Assembly: GCF_024756255.1 (NCBI RefSeq)
Contig: NZ_JANUHB010000004.1
Span: 372,001 to 436,000 of the forward strand
DNA: 64,000 nucleotides
Direction: 5' to 3'
From: Massilia agilis
GTDB lineage: Bacteria; Pseudomonadota; Gammaproteobacteria; Burkholderiales; Burkholderiaceae_D
The position numbers and the translations under genes were made by a program. Every line of letters begins with the position of its first letter. Within the stretch, counting starts at the first letter, position 1. The notes under the pieces were generated by a model, which was not told where the DNA came from, made no database searches, and worked only from the letters and a program-made list of their open reading frames with translations. Positions 48,156-55,445 of this stretch are shown here, in pieces.

Positions 48156-50444
48156 TTACCGCACCATCGCCCCGCGCATGTCGGCGGTATCGGGCAGTTC
48201 GCGCGTGCAGCGCGGCAGGTAGATCGACACCGTGGTGCCGCGCCCGACCTGGCTCGACAACCGGATGTGGCCGCCGCTTTGCTTGACGAAGCCGTGCGCC
48301 ATCGACAGGCCAAGGCCGGTGCCCTTGCCTTCGGGCTTGGTGGTGAAGAAGGGCTCGAAGGCGCGTTCCATCACTTCCGGCGGCATGCCGCTGCCGGTGT
48401 CCGATACCGCCACCATCACATACTGCCCGGGTGTCATGTCCGGGTCGGGCAGCTGGTTGCGGTCGAGGTTGGCGTTGTCCAGCTCGATCGTGATGCTGCC
48501 GCGGCCCTCCATCGCGTCGCGCGCGTTGATCACCAGGTTCAGGATCACGTTTTCGAGCTGGTTCGGGTCGACCTGCGCATTCCACAGGTTGGGCGCGACT
48601 GCCCGGCGCAGCTCGATGGCGTCGCCCGCGGCGCGGTGCAGCAGGCTGTCCATGCGCTCGATCAGGTGGGCCACGTTCACCACCTGGGGGTGCAGCGGCT
48701 GGCGCCGCGCGAACGCCAGCAGCTGGACCGACAGCTTCGAGCCGCGCTCCACAGCGTCCAGGATGCTTTGCAGGCGCTGCGCCATGTTGCCGGGCGAGCG
48801 CTGGATCAGCTGCACGTTGGCGCTGATGATGTGCAGCAGGTTGTTGAAGTCGTGCGCCACCCCGCCGGTAAGCTTGCCCACCGCCTCCAGCTTTTGCGCG
48901 CGCTGCAGCGCGGTGCGCGCTTCGTCCAGCCGCAGCTGGCGCTGGCGCTCGCGTACTTCGGCCTCCTTGCGCGGGGTGATGTCGCGGATGAAGGCGCTGG
49001 CGCCGTAGCCGGCCGCGGTCGGCAGCGCGGCGACCGCCAGCTCGACCGGGATCTGGCGCCCGCTGCGGTGCTGGGCCAGCATGTCGGTCGGGCCTTCTAG
49101 CAGCTGGCCGGTGCCGCTGGTGACGAAGCGGGCAAAGCCTTCGCGGTGGCGTTCGCGCTGCTCCTGCGGCACGATCACGTCGGCGATCTCGCGGCCGATG
49201 GCCTCGTGCTCGGTCCAGCCGAACAGCTGGGTGGCCTTGATGTTCCAGTCGGTGATGCGGCCCTGCGCGTCGATCGCGATGAAGGCGTCGTAGGCGTTTT
49301 GCAGGATCACGCGCATGCGGCGCTGCTCGGCCTCGATGCGCTCGTACGACTCGCGCAGCTCGTGGGTCATCTCCTGCGCCAGGTCCACCGCCCGGCTGCG
49401 TTCGCTGGCCAGCAGCCACACCACGAGGCTGAGCAAAAAGCCCAGGCCGGCGCCGGTCACCGCGATCACCAGCGGGCGCGTCCGGTCCAGCTGCGCTTCG
49501 AACGAAGGCGCCGAGGCGATCGCTAAGGTCCAGTGGCGCCCGGCGATCGTTACCGTGTTCGACGTCGCGAACAGCGGCGTGCGCGCGGCGGGGACGGGGC
49601 CGGACGCGTACAGCAGGGCGTCCGGCGAGACGGTCTCGCCGTCGTAGATCCGGGTCGCCAGGTCGCCGGAATGCTCGCCGCCCAGGCCGCGCATCAGGTC
49701 GTTCATGCGGAACGGCGCGTACGCCCAGCCGACGATCGCGGCGCGCCGCTCCTCGACGGTGCGCGAGCGTACGCCCGGGCGGTACACCGGCAGGTACATG
49801 AGAAAACCCGGCTGCGCGCCCTTGTCGCCTTCCTGCACCAGCACCACCTTGCCGGTCACGGCCGCCTTGCCGGTGTCGCGCGCGGCCTCCATCGCGGCGC
49901 GGCGCGATGGTTCGCTGAACATGTCGAAGCCGAACGCGCGCAGGTTGCGGCCGTGGAACGGTTCGATGTGGGTGATCGAGGTATATTCCGGGCGCGGCGG
50001 ATCGCGCGGGTGGACCAGGTAGCCGGCAAAACCCATGCGCTGCATCGCCGCCTCGTGTGCTTCCAGTTGCGCTGCGGGAACGATGGCCGCGATGCCGAGC
50101 GCTTCGATGCCGGGAAAATCCTCATCCAGCTTGAGCACCGAAAAGTAGTCGGCGAACGCCTTGTGGCTGATGTCCACCGAGCCGCGCAGGAAACCCTGCT
50201 CGCCGCGCAGCACCTCTTCGTACACGGTCATGCGCCGCACCAGCAGGCTGGACATGTCGCGCGCCCGGTAGTCGAAGGTGTTCTGCAGCGTCGAGTGCGC
50301 CATGTGGCGCGCGCTGGTATAGGCGCTGTAAGTGATCAGCAGCGACACCAGGAACACCAGCCCCGCCAGCAGCAGCGGCACGCGCCGGGAACCGGGCGGG
50401 GCGTCGCGACGCGGCAGGGATGATGGATGGGCTTGGCTGTGCAT
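48156..50444 (-). CDS. CHASE-PAS sensor histidine kinase
   Basis: 762 residues. Membrane helix about 22-42, periplasmic CHASE domain about 75-300 (FPGIEALGIAAIVP, FDMFSEPSRRAAMEAARDTG), second helix about 325-345, PAS about 375-495 (AYDAFIAIDAQGRITDWN), HisKA with His531 (GGVAHDFNNLLH) and HATPase boxes N (NLVINARDA), DTGSGM and GTGLGLSM. No receiver domain and no adjacent response regulator, so an orphan kinase. CHASE domains often sense small extracellular signals; the ligand here is unknown. Confidence 0.92.
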   Translation of the reverse strand: MHSQAHPSSLPRRDAPPGSRRVPLLLAGLVFLVSLLITYSAYTSARHMAHSTLQNTFDYRARDMSSLLVRRMTVYEEVLRGEQGFLRGSVDISHKAFADYFSVLKLDEDFPGIEALGIAAIVPAAQLEAHEAAMQRMGFAGYLVHPRDPPRPEYTSITHIEPFHGRNLRAFGFDMFSEPSRRAAMEAARDTGKAAVTGKVVLVQEGDKGAQPGFLMYLPVYRPGVRSRTVEERRAAIVGWAYAPFRMNDLMRGLGGEHSGDLATRIYDGETVSPDALLYASGPVPAARTPLFATSNTVTIAGRHWTLAIASAPSFEAQLDRTRPLVIAVTGAGLGFLLSLVVWLLASERSRAVDLAQEMTHELRESYERIEAEQRRMRVILQNAYDAFIAIDAQGRITDWNIKATQLFGWTEHEAIGREIADVIVPQEQRERHREGFARFVTSGTGQLLEGPTDMLAQHRSGRQIPVELAVAALPTAAGYGASAFIRDITPRKEAEVRERQRQLRLDEARTALQRAQKLEAVGKLTGGVAHDFNNLLHIISANVQLIQRSPGNMAQRLQSILDAVERGSKLSVQLLAFARRQPLHPQVVNVAHLIERMDSLLHRAAGDAIELRRAVAPNLWNAQVDPNQLENVILNLVINARDAMEGRGSITIELDNANLDRNQLPDPDMTPGQYVMVAVSDTGSGMPPEVMERAFEPFFTTKPEGKGTGLGLSMAHGFVKQSGGHIRLSSQVGRGTTVSIYLPRCTRELPDTADMRGAMVR

Positions 50445-50593
50445 GGGTCAGGTGAACGGTCGAGGGCGGTCATTCCAGGCCGCAAGCAGGAAGCACGCCA
50501 ATACATTTAGCATACGCATCTATGCGTCCCGAAGGCGCACGCCATCCCGAGCGCACCCGAGGATATTGGAAACAATAGTTGCGATGCTACAAT

Positions 50594-50668
50594 CTGCCGC
50601 TGCCGCTGCCGCTGCCGCTGCCGCTGCCGCTGTCGCTGCCGCTGTCGCTGCCGCTGTCGCTGCCGCCG
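50594..50668. repeat. Hexanucleotide microsatellite (CTGCCG/CTGTCG)12
   Basis: Twelve tandem hexamers, nine CTGCCG and three CTGTCG, then CCG. It ends 22 bases before the ATG of the truncated SCO gene. The unit is a multiple of three, so length change would not shift a frame, but could change promoter or leader spacing. Confidence 0.92.
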
Positions 50669-50690
50669 ACCCGTTGCCTCCCCAGACCCG

Positions 50691-50963
50691 ATGAGCTTCG
50701 ATTCCCCCACCGTGAACCAGCGTCGCCGCCAGTTGCTGCGCAGCGCCGCCGCCGTGCCGCTGGCCGCCGGCGTTCCCGCGTTGGCGCTGTCGGCCACCAC
50801 CGGCAAGCCGTTCAGCCTGGCGGACTACCGCGGCAAGGTGGTCGCGCATTCGTCCTATCTGTATTTCATCGACCGCCGCGGCATGCTGCGCGCGCTGCTG
50901 CCGTTCGGGCGGCCGGCCGCCGACATCGTGCACGACGCCCGCGCCCTGCTGGAGGAACCGTGA
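50691..50963 (+). pseudogene. SCO1/SenC family gene with internal deletion
   Basis: The 90-residue frame joins the beginning of a SCO protein (NQRRRQLLRSAAAVPLAAG signal-like leader, then TTGKPFSLADYRGKVV) directly to its end (AHSSYLYFIDRRGMLRALLPFG, HDARALL). The central thioredoxin-fold part, with the copper-binding CxxxC and the conserved histidine region, is missing, so copper delivery to cytochrome oxidase-type targets is not possible. The deletion is in frame. Its stop overlaps the next ATG (TGATG), showing the former operon. Confidence 0.72.
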
Positions 50964-51412
50964 TGCCGCGCCGCCGCTGGCCCCGGCTGGCAGTGTGCGC
51001 CGCGCTCCTTGCGCTGCTGCTGTGGGGCGCGTTCGCACCGCTTGCCGGCGCCAGCCGCGAGCAGCCATTCGAGATCCCGGCCGGCACCTACGAGCGCCGC
51101 ATGCGGGGCGAGCCGGTCGAGATCCTGCCGCAGCTGGTCACCCTCACGCTCGGCGTGCAGGACGTGCTCTTGCTGCGCAACCGCGACAAGGTGCCGCAGG
51201 TGTTCGGCCCGGTGCTGGTGATGCCGGGCCAGGAGTTCCGCCTGCCGTTCGAGCAGGCCGGCGACTACCAGTTCAACTGCAGCGCGCACGCCAGCGGCCA
51301 GATGACCGTGCGCGTGGTCGAGCAGCCCGACCCGGGCTGGGACCGGCTGCGCTGGCGCGCGCGCAAGCTGGTGCACGAGCTGCGCTATCTTCCTTTGGTG
51401 GGGCCACGATGA
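50963..51412 (+). CDS. Cupredoxin-like exported protein
   Basis: 149 residues: N-terminal membrane/signal segment (about 8-27), then a domain whose end, DYQFNCSAHASGQMTVRV, has the type-1 copper C-x2-H-x4-M loop. The expected earlier histidine may be replaced by Gln (DKVPQVFGP), which would weaken a blue-copper site. A charged C-terminal extension follows. Intact frame between a deleted SCO gene and a truncated permease gene, so it may be a survivor of a decaying copper-related cluster. Overlaps the permease start (ATGA). Confidence 0.6.
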   Translation: MPRRRWPRLAVCAALLALLLWGAFAPLAGASREQPFEIPAGTYERRMRGEPVEILPQLVTLTLGVQDVLLLRNRDKVPQVFGPVLVMPGQEFRLPFEQAGDYQFNCSAHASGQMTVRVVEQPDPGWDRLRWRARKLVHELRYLPLVGPR

Positions 51413-51789
51413 AGCATGCACCCGCGATCGCGCTGATCGCCTGCCTGGTCGCGCTGTGGTGGCGCGCTGTCGCGCTCTCGGGCAGCGTGATCTTTCCCGG
51501 CCCGCAAGCGGTGGCGGCGGGCCTGTACGAGCTGGCAGGCGACGGCAGCCTGTGTCGCCACATCGGCGCCTCGCTGATGCGGGTGGCCACCGGCTTTACG
51601 CTGGCGGTGCTGGTGGCGGCGCCGCTCGGCCTGTGGATGGGACGGGTGCCGGCCGCGTGGCGCGCGCTCAACCCGCTGTTCCAGATCCCGCGGCCGATCT
51701 CGCCGATCGCCTGGATCCCGCTCACGAGGTGCAGGACGGCGAGTTCGTCGCCATCGTCGGGCCGTCCGGCTGCGGCAAATCGACATTGA
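51409..51789 (+). pseudogene. Truncated ABC transporter permease (NitT/TauT type)
   Basis: Starts normally (MKHAPAIALIACLVALWW, about three helices, then PRPISPIAWIPLT, the SsuC/TauC segment) but at about 51727 the sequence switches to ATPase coding in another frame, leaving about 20 junk residues to a stop at 51789. The conserved EAA loop and all later helices are absent. A deletion has joined the permease middle to the next gene. Confidence 0.75.
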
Positions 51790-52024
51790 TGAAAATCGTT
51801 TCCGGTTTCGAGCAGCCGGACGAAGGGCAGGTGCTGGTCGATGGCAAGCGCCTGCTGCGACCGAGCAGACGCGGCATCGTAGGCAGCACGGCTCGGTGTT
51901 CCCGTGGCTGGCGGTGCGCGAGAACCAGGCCAGCTTTGCGATCGCCGAGCCGCATCCGCGCCGCCTTTCCAGCCCCGCGCTGCAGGCGCTCAAGGACGCC
52001 ATCCTGGCCGAACTGGGCGTGTGA
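51726..52024 (+). pseudogene. Remnant of ABC transporter ATP-binding gene
   Basis: Fragment 1, frame of 51726: [20 protein letters not shown] (Walker A) to about 51880. A frameshift of a few bases follows near 51882, after which another frame gives QHGSVFPWLAVREN (Q-loop region), fused to a typical C-terminal tail ending LKDAILAELGV at TGA 52024. Signature motif, Walker B and switch histidine are lost. So at least one frameshift and one internal deletion. Confidence 0.75.
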
Positions 52025-52090
52025 TCCGGCAGGACAGGGCCGGCCGCAATCGTGCTCGGGTCCCGTGGGCGATTCTGTCATGATGCAGCC

Positions 52091-52708
52091 ATGTCCACGT
52101 TTTCGTTGCCACTGTTCCCGCTCAGTACGGTGCTGTTCCCGGACGGGGTGCTGCCGCTGCAGATTTTCGAGGTGCGCTACCTCGACATGATCAGCCGCTG
52201 CCTGACCGAGGATTCCGACTTCGGCGTGGTGCTGCTCACGCACGGGCACGAGGTGCGCTCCCCGCAGGGGCACGAGCGCTTTGCGGCGGCCGGCACCATC
52301 GCCTCGGTGCACGACACCACGGCGTCCGCGCCGGGCCTGCTGCAGGTGGTGTGCCGCGGCGGCTCGCGCTTCGAGGTGCTGTCGGCCGAGCAGCGCGCCA
52401 ACGGCCTGTGGGTGGGCGAGGTGCAATTGATCGAGGACGACCACGAAGTGCGCATCCCGTCCGAGCTGCAAGGCGCGGCCGATGCGCTCGATCGCGTGCT
52501 GGCGTCGCTGCACGACGTGCCGCAGCACCGCTGGCCGATCCAGCCGCCGTTCAAGCTCGACGATTGCGGCTGGGTTGCCAACCGCTGGTGCGAGCTGCTG
52601 CCGCTGCCCAACCAGCAAAAGCACAACATGCTCATGCTCGACAACCCGGTGATCCGGCTCGAGCTGCTGCACGACGTGCTGGACGAACACGGGCTGATCA
52701 CCTCCTGA
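52091..52708 (+). CDS. LON peptidase substrate-binding domain protein
   Basis: 205 residues, stand-alone LON N-terminal (PUA-like) domain: LPLFPLSTVLFPDGVLPLQIFEVRYLDMI is the hallmark, with no AAA or protease part. Soluble. Such proteins are common in proteobacteria; they may bind unfolded substrates, but their job is not established. ATG 52091 chosen over ATG 52052 because the conserved start begins at once. Confidence 0.9.
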   Translation: MSTFSLPLFPLSTVLFPDGVLPLQIFEVRYLDMISRCLTEDSDFGVVLLTHGHEVRSPQGHERFAAAGTIASVHDTTASAPGLLQVVCRGGSRFEVLSAEQRANGLWVGEVQLIEDDHEVRIPSELQGAADALDRVLASLHDVPQHRWPIQPPFKLDDCGWVANRWCELLPLPNQQKHNMLMLDNPVIRLELLHDVLDEHGLITS

Positions 52709-52838
52709 ACCACGCTTGCCGGATGCGCGATTCGCGGCAGCCGGACTTGTCGCGCCCGTACAAGCGGTGTCGAGCCTAGCTGGCGTCATGCATCCATGAT
52801 CGGATGATAAGATGGGTCATCGGAGTGAGGACCGGACC

Positions 52839-53549
52839 ATGAAATTTTCCGATGAAGTATTGATGGCGTATGCGCGCGGCACCCTGGACGAGGCCGAGCG
52901 CAGCGAGATCGAGCGGGCCATGCGTGCTGACCCCGGGCTGGCGGCGCGCATTGCGCGGCACCGGGCCTTGCGCGCCCATGCCTATGACACCTATGGGGCG
53001 GTGCTGCACGAGCCGCCCCCGCCGGCGCGCATGGCCGGGGGTGCCGGCAAGGTGGTGCAGCTGGACGCGGTGCGCGCCGCCCGCCAGCAGGCGCAGCAGC
53101 CGGCGCCGGTGCGCTCGCGGTGGTCATGGCGGCAGTGGGCGGTGCTGGCGGCGGCGCTGGCGATCGGCGCGCTCGAGGGCGTGTTCGCCTACAGCCTGAT
53201 GCAGGGCGAATCGGGCCTGGCGGCGGTGGACGGCAAGGGCGGGGCGCTGCTGGCGCAGGGCGTGCTGGCGCAGGCCTTGTCGAACCAGCCGGCCGGCGGC
53301 GACGGCAAGGTGCGCATTGGCCTCAGTTTTGCGTCAAAGGACGGCAGCTATTGCCGCAGCTTTGCCTTCGGCGGCGCCACCGGGCTGGCATGCCGCCAGG
53401 GCGAGCGCTGGCACATTCCCGTCATGGCCGAGGCGCAGGACAACGTCGTGCCCGTGCCGGTGCGCGACGTGATCGCCCAGCGCATAATGGGCGCGCCGCT
53501 GGACGAACAGGGCGAGCGGGCAGCCCAGAAACAGGGCTGGCGGCGGTAG
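52839..53549 (+). CDS. Anti-sigma factor-like membrane protein (orphan)
   Basis: 236 residues. N-terminal helical segment (FSDEVLMAYARGTLDEAERSEIERAMRADPGLAARI) is the helical bundle typical of anti-sigma factors, without HxxxCxxC zinc ligands. One membrane helix about 100-120, then a periplasmic domain with two cysteines (YCRSF, ACRQG). ATG 52839 has GTGAGG upstream. No ECF sigma gene is adjacent, so either the partner is elsewhere or it serves another purpose. Confidence 0.72.
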   Translation: MKFSDEVLMAYARGTLDEAERSEIERAMRADPGLAARIARHRALRAHAYDTYGAVLHEPPPPARMAGGAGKVVQLDAVRAARQQAQQPAPVRSRWSWRQWAVLAAALAIGALEGVFAYSLMQGESGLAAVDGKGGALLAQGVLAQALSNQPAGGDGKVRIGLSFASKDGSYCRSFAFGGATGLACRQGERWHIPVMAEAQDNVVPVPVRDVIAQRIMGAPLDEQGERAAQKQGWRR

Positions 53550-53876
53550 GGGGCGCTTCCGCCCACGCGGTCGAGCGGCCGGCGCGTGTCCCGCCGTGGG
53601 TACGCGTGCCTGCCCGACGCCCCCCCGCAAATCACGAGTCCATATACAGTGTCAAGGATTTAGGGTATCGTTTAGGGCGCTATCAGTGCTTCTACGTCCG
53701 CGCGCCGGGTTTTTCAGGCCGGCGCTGCCGTGGCACCGTCGAGCCGGCCGCGGGCCGTGCCCAGCCGGCGGCTCATTCCAGTCCACCCCGGAGTTTCCCG
53801 CGTTGGCCGCCACCGGCGGAGCCTGGCGCAACCCGGTTCGGCCGTTAAGCAGAACGAATTACTGCCCGGAAATACT
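53550..53876 (+). other. 327-base gene-free leader region before the RhlE-type helicase gene
   Basis: No convincing gene. It opens with a degenerate GC-rich hairpin like family A (to about 53575), then an AT-richer stretch at 53635-53690, the probable promoter area, and then about 180 GC-rich bases with several inverted segments before the ATG. Long structured leaders are known for cold-shock DEAD-box helicase genes; assignment here is inference. Confidence 0.35.
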
Positions 53877-55313
53877 ATGTCTGAAACAAACAACAACGAA
53901 AATAGTGCGGCGCCGACCGTGCGCTTCGCCGATTTCGGCCTCGCGCCGGAGATCCTGCGCGCACTCTCGGACCAGGGCTACGTCCATCCGACCCCGATCC
54001 AGGCCCAGGCCATCCCCGTGGTGCTGCAGGGCCGCGACGTCATGGGCGCGGCCCAGACCGGCACCGGCAAGACCGCCGGCTTTTCGCTGCCCATCATCCA
54101 GATGCTGCTGGCGCACGCCAGCACCAGCATGTCGCCCGCGCGCCACCCGGTGCGCGCGCTGATCCTGACCCCGACCCGCGAGCTGGCGGTGCAGGTGGCG
54201 GAAAACGTCAAGGCCTACGCGGCCCACACCCCGCTGCGCTCGACCGTGGTATTCGGCGGCATGGACATGAAGCCGCAGACCGAAATCCTGCGCCGCGGCG
54301 TCGAGATCGTGATCGCGACCCCTGGCCGCCTGCTCGACCACGTGGAGCAGAAGAACATCAGCCTGGGCCAGGTGCAGATGCTGGTCATGGACGAGGCCGA
54401 CCGCATGCTGGACATGGGCTTTTTGCCCGACCTGCAGCGCATCATCAACCTGCTGCCGAAAAAGCGCCAGAACCTGATGTTCTCGGCCACGTTCTCGCCC
54501 GAGATCAAGAAACTGGCCGGCAGCTTCCTGACCAACCCCACCACGATCGAGGTGGCGCGCAGCAACGCCACCGCCGACAAGGTCACCCAGGTGGTGTACA
54601 AGGTGGCGGAAGAGCAGAAGCGCGACGTGGTCGAGTTCCTGATCCGCTCGCGCGAGCTCAAGCAGGTGATCGTGTTCTCCAACACCAAGATTGGCGCCTC
54701 GCGCCTGTCGCGCTCGCTGGAGCAGGCCGGCATCAAGGCCTCGGCGATCCACGGCGACAAGACCCAGCAGGAGCGCATGGCCGCGCTGGAAGCGTTCAAG
54801 AAGGGCGAGATCGAGGTGCTGGTGGCGACCGACGTGGCCGCGCGCGGCCTGGACATCTCGGACCTGCCGTGCGTGATCAACTATGACCTGCCGTACAACG
54901 CCGAGGACTACGTGCACCGCATCGGCCGCACCGGCCGCGCCGGCGCCTCGGGCGATGCGCTGTCGGTGTATTCGGACAAGGACGAGCGCCTGCTGGCCGA
55001 CATCGAGAAGCTGATCAAGCAGACCATCACGCGTGGCGAGCTGACCGGTTTCGCGCCGTACGCACGCGGCGCCAGCGCCGGCTACGGCGGCGAGCGCCGC
55101 GCCCGCCGCAGCGGCGAGAGCGAGTCGCGCCCGAGCCGCACCAGCAGCAGCGCGCCGCCCCCGCGCCGCGAGAAGGTCGATCCCTGGTTCCTCAAGCCTT
55201 ACGAGCCGTCCACCGTGACGCGCAAGGAAGCCGCGCCCACCGGGCCGGCGTCGCCGTCGTCCAAGCCGAAGCAGAAAGTCGCGGCGCTGCTGGGCGGCTT
55301 GCCCAAGCCGTAA
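53877..55313 (+). CDS. rhlE: DEAD-box ATP-dependent RNA helicase, RhlE type
   Basis: 478 residues. Q motif FADFGLAPEILRALSDQGYVHPTPIQAQAIP, motif I AQTGTGKTAG, Ia PTRELAVQ, II DEAD, III SAT, then the second RecA domain with IHGDKTQQER, TDVAARGLDI and VI HRIGRTGRAG. The C-terminal 100 residues are Arg/Ser/Pro/Lys-rich, disordered and likely RNA-binding. ATG 53877 is the conserved start. Role: RNA unwinding in ribosome assembly and mRNA decay. Confidence 0.95.
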   Translation: MSETNNNENSAAPTVRFADFGLAPEILRALSDQGYVHPTPIQAQAIPVVLQGRDVMGAAQTGTGKTAGFSLPIIQMLLAHASTSMSPARHPVRALILTPTRELAVQVAENVKAYAAHTPLRSTVVFGGMDMKPQTEILRRGVEIVIATPGRLLDHVEQKNISLGQVQMLVMDEADRMLDMGFLPDLQRIINLLPKKRQNLMFSATFSPEIKKLAGSFLTNPTTIEVARSNATADKVTQVVYKVAEEQKRDVVEFLIRSRELKQVIVFSNTKIGASRLSRSLEQAGIKASAIHGDKTQQERMAALEAFKKGEIEVLVATDVAARGLDISDLPCVINYDLPYNAEDYVHRIGRTGRAGASGDALSVYSDKDERLLADIEKLIKQTITRGELTGFAPYARGASAGYGGERRARRSGESESRPSRTSSSAPPPRREKVDPWFLKPYEPSTVTRKEAAPTGPASPSSKPKQKVAALLGGLPKP

Positions 55314-55325
55314 GCGCATCAAACA

Positions 55326-55438
55326 CGTAGGGTGGGCAGCTTGACTGCCCACGCGTTCAGATTACCGCGGAACAGCCAGCGGGTTAGCCGACCAAGCGCT
55401 GCCTGAACGCGTGGGCAGGAAACCTGCCCACCCTACCG
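55326..55438. repeat. Dispersed palindromic repeat, family A (complete)
   Basis: CGTAGGGTGGGCA...TGCCCACGCGTTCA and TGAACGCGTGGGCA...TGCCCACCCTACC around about 45 bases. Between the convergent helicase and glycosyltransferase genes. Confidence 0.88.
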
Positions 55439-55445
55439 TTCTGCG

